NCBI GenBank assembly: GCA_965233625.1
Contig: OZ247499.1
Coordinates: 3,968,001 to 4,032,000 of the forward strand
From: G965233625 sp965233625
GTDB taxonomy: Bacteria; Planctomycetota; Planctomycetia; Pirellulales; Pirellulaceae
DNA length: 64,000 nucleotides
Reading direction: 5' to 3'
Shown here piece by piece: positions 25,357 to 34,439 of this stretch. A program made the position numbers and the translations under genes. Below the pieces are notes generated by a model. It did no database searches and was not told where the DNA came from. It worked only from the letters and a program-made list of their open reading frames with translations. The stretch's first letter is position 1. The number at the start of each line of letters is the position of its first letter.

Positions 25357-26865
25357 TTAGCCGTTCTTAACGAAAAGGTAGCGCCGGACACCGTCACGCC
25401 AGATCTGCAGGCGGACGCCTGACTTCAAGTCTTGCTTGCTGATGGCGTGCTGGAAAGATTCCGCCGTCGAAATGGTGGAACCCGCCACAGAGACGATGAT
25501 GTCGCCCTTTTCAATGCCAATGGAACTGGCGGGCGTAGAAGGCTCTACGGCCTTCACGACAACGCCATCCTTGTCCGGGTAGCCAAGTTGCTTCGCCAGA
25601 CCGGGTGTCAGCGTCTGAACGGTAACGCCGAAGTCGCTGCTTTGCTGCTCAGCAGCTTTTGAGACGACCTCTGACTTGTCTTCGAGTTCGGCGATTCTCA
25701 CGGCCAACGTCAGGGTTTTACCGTTGCGGAACACCTGAAGTTGCGTCTGCCGGCCGACGGGCGTTGCCGCCACAGCGTTGCGAAGTTGAGTGGCGTTGCT
25801 GACCGGCTTACCGTTGAAGGAAAGAACGATATCGCCCGGTTGCAACCCGGCGGCTGCACCAGGGCCGTCTTTCACAACATCACCTACCAGTACGCCATCT
25901 GTGCCATCGAAGCTGAACGACTCTGCCAGGCCCGCGTTCAGGTCCTGAATCATCACGCCAAGGTAGCCGCGTTTTACCTCGCCGTCGGTCACCAGTTTCT
26001 GCATGACCTGGCTGGCCATGTCGCTGGGTATCGCAAAGCCGATGCCCATGTTGGTTCCGCTGCGGGAAGCGATGGCCGTATTGATGCCCACGACTTCACC
26101 GCGGAGATTCAGCAATGGACCGCCGCTGTTGCCTGGATTGATTGCAGCGTCAGTCTGAATAAAGTCTTCGTAATCCGTGATGCCCATGTTAGCGCGACCC
26201 TTCGCACTGACGATGCCTGCGGTGACCGTATGATCAAGCCCGAAGGGACTGCCTACGGCAAGCACCCAATCGCCTACTTCAAGCTGGGTGGACTTGCCCC
26301 ATCGTGCAGGTTGAAGGCCGGTAGCTTCGACTTTCAGTACCGCGATATCCGTCGCCTTATCGGTGCCAACTACGGATGCGGGAAGCTGCCGGTCATCGTC
26401 AAAGGTAACGGTGATTTCGTCGGCGCCGTTGACGACATGGTTATTGGTGACAATGTATCCATCTTTCGTCATCACAACGCCCGATCCCAGACCCTGCTGC
26501 CTGCGCTGTTGCGGCGAAGGCAATTCCTGAGAGAAGCGTTTGAAGACATCCTCTCCGAAGAAGCGACGGAATTCGGGCGGCAGGCCGTCGTTATTAAAGC
26601 GTCGCTGCTGTGTCTGCGAGGGTCTGGCGCGTTTAACGCTGCTGATGCTCACAACGGAAGGGCTGACGGACTTCGCCACCGTCTTGAAGGCGCCGGACAG
26701 ATTATTGGCAGCATCGATCTGTGCGGGTGTAAGCACGGGCCGCGACGGCTGGTCAGCCAGTGCAAGCTGTTCGAGCGCCTGCGGCGGAACGGCAATGCCT
26801 ACCGCAAGTAGAACTCCCGCGACGAGAAGCGTCGCTACGATAGTCAAATGTTTCTTTTGAGTCAT
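25357..26865 (-). CDS. HtrA/Deg periplasmic serine protease
   Basis: A 502-residue trypsin-like Do protease with an N-terminal membrane anchor or signal (LTIVATLLVAGVLLAVGIAV). The triad is His143 in TNNHVV, Asp173 in ATDIAVL and Ser247 in GNSGGP. Two PDZ domains follow (about 290-385 and 405-500), with the carboxylate-binding loops GYLGVMI and FGVTV. It degrades misfolded envelope proteins. It is divergently arranged with the DUF1559 gene across a 340-base gap and ends at a strong terminator. Confidence 0.95.
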   Translation of the reverse strand: MTQKKHLTIVATLLVAGVLLAVGIAVPPQALEQLALADQPSRPVLTPAQIDAANNLSGAFKTVAKSVSPSVVSISSVKRARPSQTQQRRFNNDGLPPEFRRFFGEDVFKRFSQELPSPQQRRQQGLGSGVVMTKDGYIVTNNHVVNGADEITVTFDDDRQLPASVVGTDKATDIAVLKVEATGLQPARWGKSTQLEVGDWVLAVGSPFGLDHTVTAGIVSAKGRANMGITDYEDFIQTDAAINPGNSGGPLLNLRGEVVGINTAIASRSGTNMGIGFAIPSDMASQVMQKLVTDGEVKRGYLGVMIQDLNAGLAESFSFDGTDGVLVGDVVKDGPGAAAGLQPGDIVLSFNGKPVSNATQLRNAVAATPVGRQTQLQVFRNGKTLTLAVRIAELEDKSEVVSKAAEQQSSDFGVTVQTLTPGLAKQLGYPDKDGVVVKAVEPSTPASSIGIEKGDIIVSVAGSTISTAESFQHAISKQDLKSGVRLQIWRDGVRRYLFVKNG

Positions 26866-27079
26866 TTCAATGCCTCCGTTTCAAAGAGTTGCTAAAGTCA
26901 AAAATGCGTCTGCCGGTCGAATTGGCATAACGCGGTGCACAAATATCGAATCTGCAAGTCGCGCGCCGAATGATGCGCACATGGTGCGACATCTTCTTCG
27001 CACCAGCCGAAGCTAGCAGTCCTTTTGGGTGGGTGGATTCGCAGATTCCTGGAAAATTTTCGAAAAAACAACATTATTC

Positions 27080-27107
27080 TTGACAAGATCGCCATAATCT
27101 CTACCCT
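27080..27107 (+). promoter_or_regulatory. Sigma70-like promoter of the DUF1559 gene
   Basis: A perfect TTGACA (27080-27085), a 16-base spacer and TACCCT (27102-27107). It predicts a leader of about 90 bases before the ATG at 27206. Confidence 0.5.
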
Positions 27108-27116
27108 GAAACATCA

Positions 27117-27159
27117 GAGAAACCCCTAGTTCCACTCTCGTCTTTTTTGGGGGGTTCTC
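27117..27159 (+). promoter_or_regulatory. Leader hairpin before the DUF1559 gene
   Basis: GAGAAACCCC (27117-27126) can pair with GGGGTTCTC (27151-27159), a 9-bp stem with one bulged A. The loop contains a TTTTTTGG tract. It lies in the predicted untranslated leader. It could stabilise the message or act as a control element; no known riboswitch is recognised. Confidence 0.4.
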
Positions 27160-27205
27160 AGACACATCTTTTCTGTGCTCTCGTTCCAACTTGAAGGAGT
27201 CTCTT

Positions 27206-28183
27206 ATGACCCACGCTTCCCGGCGTGGTTTTACGCTTGTAGAGTTGCTGGTGGTGATTGCCATTATTGGTGTGCTGGTGGCGTTGCTGCTGCCCGCGGT
27301 TCAGGCCGCCCGCGAAGCGGCGCGACGCAGTTCCTGCAACAACAATCTGAAGCAGCTTGCCCTGGCGATGCACAATCACCATGACACTTACGGCCAGTTT
27401 CCCGCTGGCGGCGATCACAGTGGTGATGGAAGCCGTGAAATGTGGGGCTGGGGCGCCCACATTCTGCCCTTCATTGAGCAGGAAAACCTCTACGACCAGC
27501 TGCAGGTCGGGCAGAGGGATCTTAAGCAGACGCTCGATGTCTCGGGCTTACGGCCACTAGTGCAGACCAAACTGGACGCATTCATCTGCCCCTCAGACAC
27601 AGGCAACCATCTGATGGACGGTGGTCAGATGAATGGCGGAACTGGCCGGAATTTCCGGGGTGACGCGGGCTTGCCGGGTAGCTTCCGCGTGGGCAAGTCG
27701 AACTACATCGGCGTGTGTGGTTACTGGGATGTTGATGACCGTAACAACAATGGCGTGTTACACCGCGGCAGCGATATTGCCTTCCGCGACATTACCGATG
27801 GAACTTCGCAGACCTTTATGATCGGTGAACGCAACGAGTTCTGCGCTCAAGGAGCCTGGGTCGGCAACCGCAACGTTACTGGCGGCGGTCCACAGGGCGC
27901 CGACTATACGATGGGCCGCGTTTCCCGGCCGCTGAACCATGCAAACAACGGTTCTCATCAGTGTGTGGAAGGGTTTGCCAGCGAACACCCCGGCGGCGCC
28001 CTGTTCGCCTACGCCGATGGTTCGGTGCACTTTATTCCTGATACCATCAACTACCGCGTGCTAAGTGGTCACAACAACCAGAACAGCAACAACACGCGGC
28101 GCCAGGAACTGGCCAGCGGCAACCCAGGCGTGTATCAGCTGCTGGGCATCCGCAACGATGGTAAAGTCTTCTCGCAGCCATAG
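27206..28183 (+). CDS. DUF1559 pilin-like secreted protein
   Basis: A 325-residue planctomycete DUF1559 (SBP_bac_10) protein with a type IV prepilin N-terminus: RRG followed by FTLVELLVVIAIIGVLVALL, cleaved after Gly and methylated on Phe in the family. The extracellular part ends with the 'H-X9-DG' type motif GALFAYADGSVHFIPDTI. The ATG at 27206 has AAGGAG six bases upstream, so an in-frame ATG at 27191 is rejected. It is likely part of a pseudopilus or surface structure; planctomycetes have many paralogues. It is followed by a hairpin and the small lipoprotein gene. Confidence 0.93.
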   Translation: MTHASRRGFTLVELLVVIAIIGVLVALLLPAVQAAREAARRSSCNNNLKQLALAMHNHHDTYGQFPAGGDHSGDGSREMWGWGAHILPFIEQENLYDQLQVGQRDLKQTLDVSGLRPLVQTKLDAFICPSDTGNHLMDGGQMNGGTGRNFRGDAGLPGSFRVGKSNYIGVCGYWDVDDRNNNGVLHRGSDIAFRDITDGTSQTFMIGERNEFCAQGAWVGNRNVTGGGPQGADYTMGRVSRPLNHANNGSHQCVEGFASEHPGGALFAYADGSVHFIPDTINYRVLSGHNNQNSNNTRRQELASGNPGVYQLLGIRNDGKVFSQP

Positions 28184-28226
28184 CGATTGCTGACCGCATT
28201 TGCTATTGGGTCACACCCATCCGATA

Positions 28227-28258
28227 ATATGCCCGGCGTTCCTACGCGCCGGGCGTAT
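28227..28258 (+). terminator. Hairpin after the DUF1559 gene
   Basis: GCCCGGCG and CGCCGGGC pair around an 8-base loop, extendable to 12 pairs with one wobble. The following T-run is weak, so it may only attenuate read-through into the lipoprotein gene 70 bases on. Confidence 0.5.
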
Positions 28259-28325
28259 CTTACATGGGTGGCGGACTGACAACGGTTCTTCTACACCATG
28301 CCAGGAACATCCTCCAGGAGTTATT

Positions 28326-28721
28326 ATGAGTTTTCGATTGCTGTCGTGTGTTATGGTTCTGGCGATTTTCGCCCTGATTGGATGCAGTCAGACAGAATCC
28401 GTAACAGGAACGGTCACCCTGGACGGAGAGCCGCTGCCGGAAGCAGAAGTGGAATTCTCGCCCGTTGAAGGTGGGCGTCCCGCCATGGGAGTCACTGGGC
28501 CGGATGGCAATTTCGAACTTCAGTATCTTCGCGATGCATCCGGCGCCATGGCCGGTAAGTACAACGTCCGCATCTCTACGGCGACGACGCGCACCGACAA
28601 AGATGGCAACGATGTAGAAGTGCCAGAGAAAGTTCCCGCCCGGTATCAGAAGGACGGCGCCCTGGTGAAGGAGGTCGTGCCAGGCTCGAACCACTTTGAG
28701 TTCAAGCTCTCAAGCGAATAG
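28326..28721 (+). CDS. Small transthyretin/carboxypeptidase-regulatory-like lipoprotein
   Basis: A 131-residue lipoprotein with lipobox LIGC at about residues 17-20 (VMVLAIFALIGC). The single beta domain has VTGTVTLDGEPLPEAEVEFS and AGKYNVRISTAT, the pattern of planctomycete carboxypeptidase-regulatory-like proteins. These commonly sit directly downstream of DUF1559 genes, as here. AGGAG precedes the ATG at good spacing; an upstream in-frame ATG at 28200 crosses the hairpin and is rejected. A role at the cell surface next to the pilin-like protein is inferred. Confidence 0.85.
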   Translation: MSFRLLSCVMVLAIFALIGCSQTESVTGTVTLDGEPLPEAEVEFSPVEGGRPAMGVTGPDGNFELQYLRDASGAMAGKYNVRISTATTRTDKDGNDVEVPEKVPARYQKDGALVKEVVPGSNHFEFKLSSE

Positions 28722-28731
28722 TCGCCTTGAA

Positions 28732-29154
28732 TTACTCACGAGGCAACCCGTGCGCTGAAGGCAGAAACTTCAGCGTACACTGGCCTGCCGCGCCGGCGCC
28801 GATTACATGCTTGTGCCGCGCATTCTGCGACAAGCGGCGGACATCGTCCACGCCGCCGAGGTTGCCGTCAAAGTTCACCTGCTGCCCGTTCGCCGTTGAA
28901 CCGCCATCGCCGTGTCCGTCACCATGATAGGCGCCGTCGCCGAAGCCGTCTCCTTCGCTATCGCCGTAGACATAATACATACCGTCGCCCGCATTCAGGC
29001 CGACGTAATCTTCCGCAATCACCGTGCGTTCCATCTGCCGGAAGCCCGTCGCACGATCATCGCCGCGCTCTTCCAGCCAGTCCGCAAACATCAGACGCAG
29101 GCGCATGTCGTCCGGGTTCGCACGGATAGCGGATAGGAATTCGCGTTCGGTCAT
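28732..29154 (-). CDS. TIGR02996 domain protein with Gly/Asp-rich segment
   Basis: 140 residues. The N-terminal 45 match the planctomycete TIGR02996 domain almost exactly (MTEREFLSAIRANPDDMRLR, then LMFADWLEERGD). The middle (about residues 66-88) is a Gly/Asp/His repeat (GDSEGDGFGDG, then YHGDGHGDGG). The domain usually heads leucine-rich-repeat proteins, but no repeats follow here. The gene starts eight bases after the ArsC-like stop and converges on the lipoprotein gene. Function unknown. Confidence 0.8.
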   Translation of the reverse strand: MTEREFLSAIRANPDDMRLRLMFADWLEERGDDRATGFRQMERTVIAEDYVGLNAGDGMYYVYGDSEGDGFGDGAYHGDGHGDGGSTANGQQVNFDGNLGGVDDVRRLSQNARHKHVIGAGAAGQCTLKFLPSAHGLPRE

Positions 29155-29162
29155 GTGTCGCG

Positions 29163-29507
29163 CTAGAGAACCTCTTTCGCTTTTTCCGGCGGGCGGCAGA
29201 TCACGGCTTTGTCGCCGTTGATGGCAATCGCCCGTTCGATGAGGCGTGAATTGTTGGCCATTGCTTCTATAAGAACGCTGTCTTCAGCGTCTTTTTCAAT
29301 ATCGAGCGCTTTGAAATCGTCTTCGAATTCGCGGAGGATTTTGCTGGCAGGCACGCCCAGCTTTTTCAGCAGGCTCTCGATCTCTTCTTTGGACGGAGCG
29401 TCTTGCAGATACAGACGCACTTCAGGCTCTACGCCTTCCGCCTTGAGGACTTCAATGGCTTGGCGGGACTTGGAGCAACGCGGGTTGTGCCAGACAACTA
29501 CAGTCAT
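29163..29507 (-). CDS. ArsC/Spx-family thioredoxin-fold protein
   Basis: A 114-residue arsenate-reductase-like protein of the glutaredoxin-dependent (YfgD-like) type. The active cysteine is in NPRCSKSR (residues 8-15), and the substrate-site region ends in DKAVICRPPEK, with the conserved Arg before Pro-Pro. Genuine arsenate reduction cannot be assumed, because no arsenic transporter or regulator lies nearby. The ATG begins two bases after the stop of the DUF1549/1553 gene, so the two are probably translationally coupled. Confidence 0.9.
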   Translation of the reverse strand: MTVVVWHNPRCSKSRQAIEVLKAEGVEPEVRLYLQDAPSKEEIESLLKKLGVPASKILREFEDDFKALDIEKDAEDSVLIEAMANNSRLIERAIAINGDKAVICRPPEKAKEVL

Positions 29508-29509
29508 GG

Positions 29510-31702
29510 TTAATCACCGATGATAAATTCAGGAGTATTGAGCAGCGCCCACATCAATTGCTGCACGGCGGCGGTGCGGTCGCCCTCGCTGGCGGCAAAG
29601 CGGCGGGCTGCGATCGTTTGTTCTTCTTCGTCGGGAAGGCGGCTGTAAACCAGTAGGTACAGTTCTTCAACAACCTGCTGGTCCGTCAAATCGCTGCGGG
29701 CCAGCTCCGCCGCCCGGCCTTTACTGGACGTGACGCGGGCGTACAGTTGCGGTGAATTCATTAAATGCAAAGTCTGCGTCACCGTCGAGCCGCCTAACCG
29801 TTCGCAAGGCGGGTTCTGATTCGGGTTCGGCCGGCCAAAGGTATCAAGGAACACGGAACCCACTCGGTGCGTCCAGATCTGCGTCGCCATAGAGCCTGGC
29901 GGCATCGCCGCAAAGCGGTGCGGCTGACCAGTGATATCCGCCACGGCGTCGAACACCGTTTCAGCCCGCAGACGGCTGCGGTAGTGCCGGCTGTAGTTCA
30001 GCGTATCCGCCACATTGGTGTCATTGGGGATCGAACTCAGCGCGTAAACGTGGCTGGTGGTGATGAGCTTCAAGAGCTTTTTCAGATCGTAATTCTGCTC
30101 GCGGAAATACTTCGCCAAAGCGTCTAACAGCGGCCCGTTGACCGGCGGGTTAGTCGCGCGGATGTCATCCACGGGATGCACTATGCCGCGGCCCATCAGG
30201 TCCGCCCACACGCGGTTGACCTGCACCGTGGCAAAGAACGGATTGTCCGGCGCCGTCATCCACCGCGCCAGAGCCTGCCGCCGGTCCTGCTGCGGGCCAA
30301 TCTCCTGCGTCTCGCCGGTCAGCGGTCTGGGCGGAAGCACATCGCCGGTCAGCGGGTGCGAAACTTCGCCCTTCTCGCCGTTGGTGATGATCTCTTCGCT
30401 ACCAGAAATCGGCGCCGAGATGCCGCGGCCCTTGCGGCCAATGCGTGCGAAGTAGGCCGCGAAGCTGTAGAAATCGTCCTGGCCCCATTTCTCAAACGGA
30501 TGGTGGTGGCACCGCGCACATTCCAGACGCACACCCAGGAACAACTGGCTGACCAGCGTGGTGATTTCTTCCGGGCTGCGGCGGTCGCGGAACATCGTCA
30601 CGGCGCCGTTGCGGAACGTGCTGCCACGGGCGGTGATTAGCTCGCGGACGAACTGGTCATAAGGCTTGTTCTGGCGGAACTGCTGACGGATCCAGTTGTC
30701 GTAATTCAGCGTGGCTTTAATGCCCACATGGTACGGATTGGGCCGCAACAGGTCCGCCCATTTGTGCGCCCAGTGATCTGCGTATTCCGGCCGCTCAAGC
30801 AGCGCATCGACCAGCTTACTGCGGCGGTCTTTATCTTTGCTGGAAAGAAACGCGCGTGCTTCTGCTGGCGTGGGCAGCCGCCCGATCAGGTCCAGATGTA
30901 CACGCCGCAGAAACTTTGCATCGGAAATACCTTCCGAAGGCTTCAGCCCCAGCTTCTGCAATTTCTGCCAGACCAGATCATCCACCAGGTTGTTGCGTGG
31001 CAGCTTTTCGTAAACCTCTGGGGGCGGACGCTCTGCCAGCGGAATCACAATGTGGCAGACATCAATGTGGTTCATATAGCGGGCCATCACCGCGGTTTCG
31101 CCTGGGATAGGTCCGGCCGTCACGTTGCCGGCGTCGTCCACTTTGGCCACTGCTGACGCGTTCGACTGATAACTGCTGCGGGCCGTTACATCGCGTTTCG
31201 TGCCGTCGGAATAGTACGCCATCATCCGCAGCTTCTTCTGACCGCCGGTAAGTAGCGAGGCGTTGGCGGGTTGCAATTCAACGCGGTCCAGCGATGGTTC
31301 GTTTTCATTTGCCCGCGGGGCGCCGGCTTCAATCCATTCCAGTACGGTGCGGTAATCGTCGCCATCCACCGGCAAGCGAACACCGCCGCCATGCGGCAAC
31401 TGACCCGCAGCCTTTTGCAGCAGCAAGCTGTTGCGGGGCGAAGCAGGGAACACCCGCCGGCCGCGTGCATTTTTGACCAGCGCCGCGTAGTCGTAATCCG
31501 GGTCGAAGCCCAGCAGCGACAGTTGAAAACCATTCTGTCCGCGCTGCTTCCCATGACAGGCCCCCGCGTTGCATCCGCGGGCGGTCAGCACGGGCATCAC
31601 ATCCAGTTCAAAGCTTGGCGGCTCTGCTGCAAAGGTGGTGTTAAATGCCGCAACGAGAGCGCCAATGAAAAACAACGCCGCAGTTTTATGCCGCAAAATC
31701 AT
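29510..31702 (-). CDS. DUF1549/DUF1553 c-type cytochrome-like protein
   Basis: A 730-residue exported protein with signal peptide (AALFFIGALVAAFNTTFA). A CNAGACH motif lies near residue 41, the DUF1549 haem motif CARCHHHPFEKWG near 394, and a C-terminal DUF1553 ends in LLNTPEFIIGD. It is similar in layout to the protein at 16197-18692 but shorter. No DUF1501 gene is adjacent, which is unusual for the family; instead ArsC-like and TIGR02996 genes follow. Confidence 0.92.
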   Translation of the reverse strand: MILRHKTAALFFIGALVAAFNTTFAAEPPSFELDVMPVLTARGCNAGACHGKQRGQNGFQLSLLGFDPDYDYAALVKNARGRRVFPASPRNSLLLQKAAGQLPHGGGVRLPVDGDDYRTVLEWIEAGAPRANENEPSLDRVELQPANASLLTGGQKKLRMMAYYSDGTKRDVTARSSYQSNASAVAKVDDAGNVTAGPIPGETAVMARYMNHIDVCHIVIPLAERPPPEVYEKLPRNNLVDDLVWQKLQKLGLKPSEGISDAKFLRRVHLDLIGRLPTPAEARAFLSSKDKDRRSKLVDALLERPEYADHWAHKWADLLRPNPYHVGIKATLNYDNWIRQQFRQNKPYDQFVRELITARGSTFRNGAVTMFRDRRSPEEITTLVSQLFLGVRLECARCHHHPFEKWGQDDFYSFAAYFARIGRKGRGISAPISGSEEIITNGEKGEVSHPLTGDVLPPRPLTGETQEIGPQQDRRQALARWMTAPDNPFFATVQVNRVWADLMGRGIVHPVDDIRATNPPVNGPLLDALAKYFREQNYDLKKLLKLITTSHVYALSSIPNDTNVADTLNYSRHYRSRLRAETVFDAVADITGQPHRFAAMPPGSMATQIWTHRVGSVFLDTFGRPNPNQNPPCERLGGSTVTQTLHLMNSPQLYARVTSSKGRAAELARSDLTDQQVVEELYLLVYSRLPDEEEQTIAARRFAASEGDRTAAVQQLMWALLNTPEFIIGD

Positions 31703-31806
31703 AGGCCGCAGAGGGTGAGGTGGGTGAAAGGAGGGGCAGCAGTTGATCTGCTATTGTAGCCGCGTCCCGGTCCGGCAGGCAACAAATGTTGAAGCAGCAA
31801 GTACGT

Positions 31807-33789
31807 TCAACCACCGGTGCTTTCACCTGCTGCTGCTTCAATAGGTTGTAGCGGAGAGAATTCGATTCCCTCCAGCAACACGCTGCCGCGGGTCTGCATG
31901 ATTAACTTGGTGGCGACGTCGCGGGTGTGTGGCGGCAGGTTGACGCCCGTTTCCCCCAATGCGATGACCCACTGCCCAGGTTCGCGATGAATCGTCAGCG
32001 TATGGTAAGAAGGCTCCGTACCATCTCCGCTCCATGTGCCTGCTGGTAGGGCCTGTTCAAAGATGGGTGTCTGCGGCGTGGTGTGCTTCATCACGCGAAG
32101 TGTTGAACGGTCGATGCTGACGATAAAGCCGGGCGGCGCCGATGCATCTGCTGCGGCGAAGTAAAGTTCGAAACCTTCGCCCTGTTGAAGATCGACACCC
32201 ATCGACAAACTGAACCACGGCGACTCTGGCAAAGGCCGAACCGCGGCGCCGTTGATCTCTAACACGCTGCCGCCTTCGGCGTCGATGGCGGGGCGGGTGA
32301 CGCCGCGGGAAGCTTTCCAGCCCGCAAGCGATTCACCATTGAACAACATCACGGCGGCGCCGGCCGGTCGCATCCTCGTCGCGTAAGCAGGTGTTTCCGC
32401 CGGGCCGGCCAACCAGATGGCTGCCCCTGCAATAACGGCAACAAGACACGCAGCAATTGCGGCGAGCATTAGCAGGCGGAATTTACCGTTGCCCGGTGCT
32501 GGCGCCGCGTCGCTTCCTGCACTTCCGTCCGCTACCTGCCGGTCTGTGATGATGGTTGACTGAACCACGGTGTTGCTGCCTGGTAGCGCAGACATCACGC
32601 GTGTTTCGGCATCCGTTGCATCGCCGCTGCCGGTGTCTAACTCTTCGAGCACTGGCAGCAACGCATCGATCTCGCGGATCACTTCTTCATAGGTCTGCGG
32701 CCGGTCATCGGGACTGGTCTGCAACAACCGGGCGACAAGTTCCGAGGAGGCGGCGGAAATTCCGATCTGTAAAGAAGAAATCTGTGGCGGCGGCTCACTC
32801 GATTTCCGCACCAGCAGCCGCGTAAACGGTTCGCCCGCAAACGGTGGCTTGCCACTCATCATGTGATGGGCCGTCGCACCCAGCGCGTAGATGTCCGCAC
32901 GGTGATCGACTTCAGAAGTGCTCAACTGTTCCGGCGCCATATAGGCCGGTGTGCCCAGAACCTTGCCGTGCGCCGTTAGACGCATCTCGTCTTCCATTGT
33001 CGTTCTATCAATCAGTGCAGCCAGGCCGAAGTCAGTCAGCTTCAGCAACGGCACACCGGCAGGCAGCGGAAATCCGGGCGGCGCCTGCGTTAAGTAAAGG
33101 TTGCCAGGTTTAATATCGCGGTGCACGACGTTTTCGCCGGCGGCGTATAGCAGACCAGCAGCGGCCTGGCGGATGAGTTGCCAGGTAAGAATCTCAGGCA
33201 TCGTCTGCTGACGATCCAGCCGTTCTTCCAGCGATTCACCTTCCAGCAGTTCCAGCACCAGATACAACCGCCCACCCTGACGGATAAGATCGTACGCTGC
33301 GACGATGTTCGGGTGCCGCAGCCGGGCGATGGTGCGGCCTTCCGCCTCGAACCGGTCGGGGCCAGACTTCGAGCCGGCGAGAATTGTCTTGACCGCCACT
33401 GCCCGGTCGAGGCTGATCTGCCGCGCCAGATAGACAACGCCCATGCCGCCGCGGCCGAGGACATCTTTGAATTCAAAGTCCTTGAGCGTATTGCGGGGCT
33501 TTTGCAGCGTTTCGATAATGCTGGTCTGCGCCGCGTCGAACACGCCCCGGAGCAGCGCCAGCTGGTGCGGCTGCTCACCGCTTTGCCGGGCGTCTTTTAC
33601 CAGAGAAGCGGCGATGGTCGTAGGGACCTGAAACCGCCGGCCGGTGAATTCAATAAACCAGCTTTCACTCTCGGTCAGATCGTCAAGGGAAGCCTCTCCC
33701 TCTTGCAGGGCGTCGAACTCCTGCGTTTCAGATTCGTCACTGGCGCCGGTATCCTCGCGCGGGCCGTTGTCGCCTGAAGACGTGTTCAT
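31807..33789 (-). CDS. Ser/Thr protein kinase with C-terminal DUF1080-like domain
   Basis: A 660-residue Hanks-type kinase. The cytoplasmic kinase domain (about 106-370) has GRGGMGVVY (112-120), Lys134, HRDIKPGN (223-230), DFG (253-255) and the activation-loop GTPAYMAPEQL. One transmembrane helix (LAAIAACLVAVIAGAAIWLA) lies near residue 450. The outer part (about 480-650) opens with AVMLFNGESLAGWKASRG, the start of DUF1080/3-keto-disaccharide-hydrolase-like domains, and would be the sensor. Its ATG overlaps the stop of the thioredoxin-like gene (ATGA). Confidence 0.92.
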   Translation of the reverse strand: MNTSSGDNGPREDTGASDESETQEFDALQEGEASLDDLTESESWFIEFTGRRFQVPTTIAASLVKDARQSGEQPHQLALLRGVFDAAQTSIIETLQKPRNTLKDFEFKDVLGRGGMGVVYLARQISLDRAVAVKTILAGSKSGPDRFEAEGRTIARLRHPNIVAAYDLIRQGGRLYLVLELLEGESLEERLDRQQTMPEILTWQLIRQAAAGLLYAAGENVVHRDIKPGNLYLTQAPPGFPLPAGVPLLKLTDFGLAALIDRTTMEDEMRLTAHGKVLGTPAYMAPEQLSTSEVDHRADIYALGATAHHMMSGKPPFAGEPFTRLLVRKSSEPPPQISSLQIGISAASSELVARLLQTSPDDRPQTYEEVIREIDALLPVLEELDTGSGDATDAETRVMSALPGSNTVVQSTIITDRQVADGSAGSDAAPAPGNGKFRLLMLAAIAACLVAVIAGAAIWLAGPAETPAYATRMRPAGAAVMLFNGESLAGWKASRGVTRPAIDAEGGSVLEINGAAVRPLPESPWFSLSMGVDLQQGEGFELYFAAADASAPPGFIVSIDRSTLRVMKHTTPQTPIFEQALPAGTWSGDGTEPSYHTLTIHREPGQWVIALGETGVNLPPHTRDVATKLIMQTRGSVLLEGIEFSPLQPIEAAAGESTGG

Positions 33790-34439
33790 GGACTCTGGAT
33801 CTTATCAAGCTCGTTAAAGATTGCTTTGAGCGATGGCCGGTCGCTGCGGTCGCTGCCGACGTACGCAAACCGTAGTTTGCCTGCTTTGTCGCGGATGTAG
33901 GTGGCGGGCTTTGCCAGGTCGCCTTTCAACTCTAGCTGATTCACCACCTTGAGATCTTCATCAAGCACCAGCGGGAACGGAAACTTACTGTCATCTTTCT
34001 CAACGGCTTTGGAAACGTGTTCGGCAAAGTCGTCCGCCGTACCCGCCACGCCAGGATAGACAACCACGACTTCGGTTTCGCGTTCTGAAAACTTCTCGTA
34101 GTTGCGCAACAATCGCGACGTCTGTGCCGTGCAGTACGGGCAGAATTCGCCGCCGCTGAACCCACGCATCACCACCAGCAGCACGTTCTTCTTATCGCGA
34201 TACGTTTCCAGATCAACGGTCATCCCATCGCGACCGGTGAAAGTCAGTTCCAGATCCGCCTCGTCCACGTTGGCCGTGACGTCATCGCTGAATTTCACTT
34301 CTTCCGGCAGGATGCCATATTCATATTTGGGCGGCATGAAGGGCGTCTTCCGCAGCTTCTGTGGTTCTTCGCCGCAGCCGGCAGCAAACAGCAGAACAAC
34401 AAGCGGAAGCAACCATAATGTGGATCGATGGGCACGCAT
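33786..34439 (-). CDS. Thioredoxin-like (AhpC/TSA-type) lipoprotein
   Basis: A 217-residue lipoprotein with lipobox FAAGC (Cys22). The redoxin domain carries the redox pair Cys100-Pro-Tyr-Cys103 in GGEFCPYCTAQ, preceded by a beta strand NVLLVVMRGF and followed by PFPLVLDEDLKVVNQ and the cis-proline region KPATYI. ATG at 34439 has AGGA at good spacing and heads the lipoprotein signal; an earlier start at 34460 is less likely. Its stop overlaps the kinase start, so peroxide or thiol state might be linked to the kinase, which is an inference. Confidence 0.88.
   Translation of the reverse strand: MRAHRSTLWLLPLVVLLFAAGCGEEPQKLRKTPFMPPKYEYGILPEEVKFSDDVTANVDEADLELTFTGRDGMTVDLETYRDKKNVLLVVMRGFSGGEFCPYCTAQTSRLLRNYEKFSERETEVVVVYPGVAGTADDFAEHVSKAVEKDDSKFPFPLVLDEDLKVVNQLELKGDLAKPATYIRDKAGKLRFAYVGSDRSDRPSLKAIFNELDKIQSP

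Noticed and set aside
29163..29507. Arsenic resistance operon
   Set aside because: Only the ArsC-like thioredoxin-fold gene is present; there is no ArsR, ArsB or Acr3 near it.
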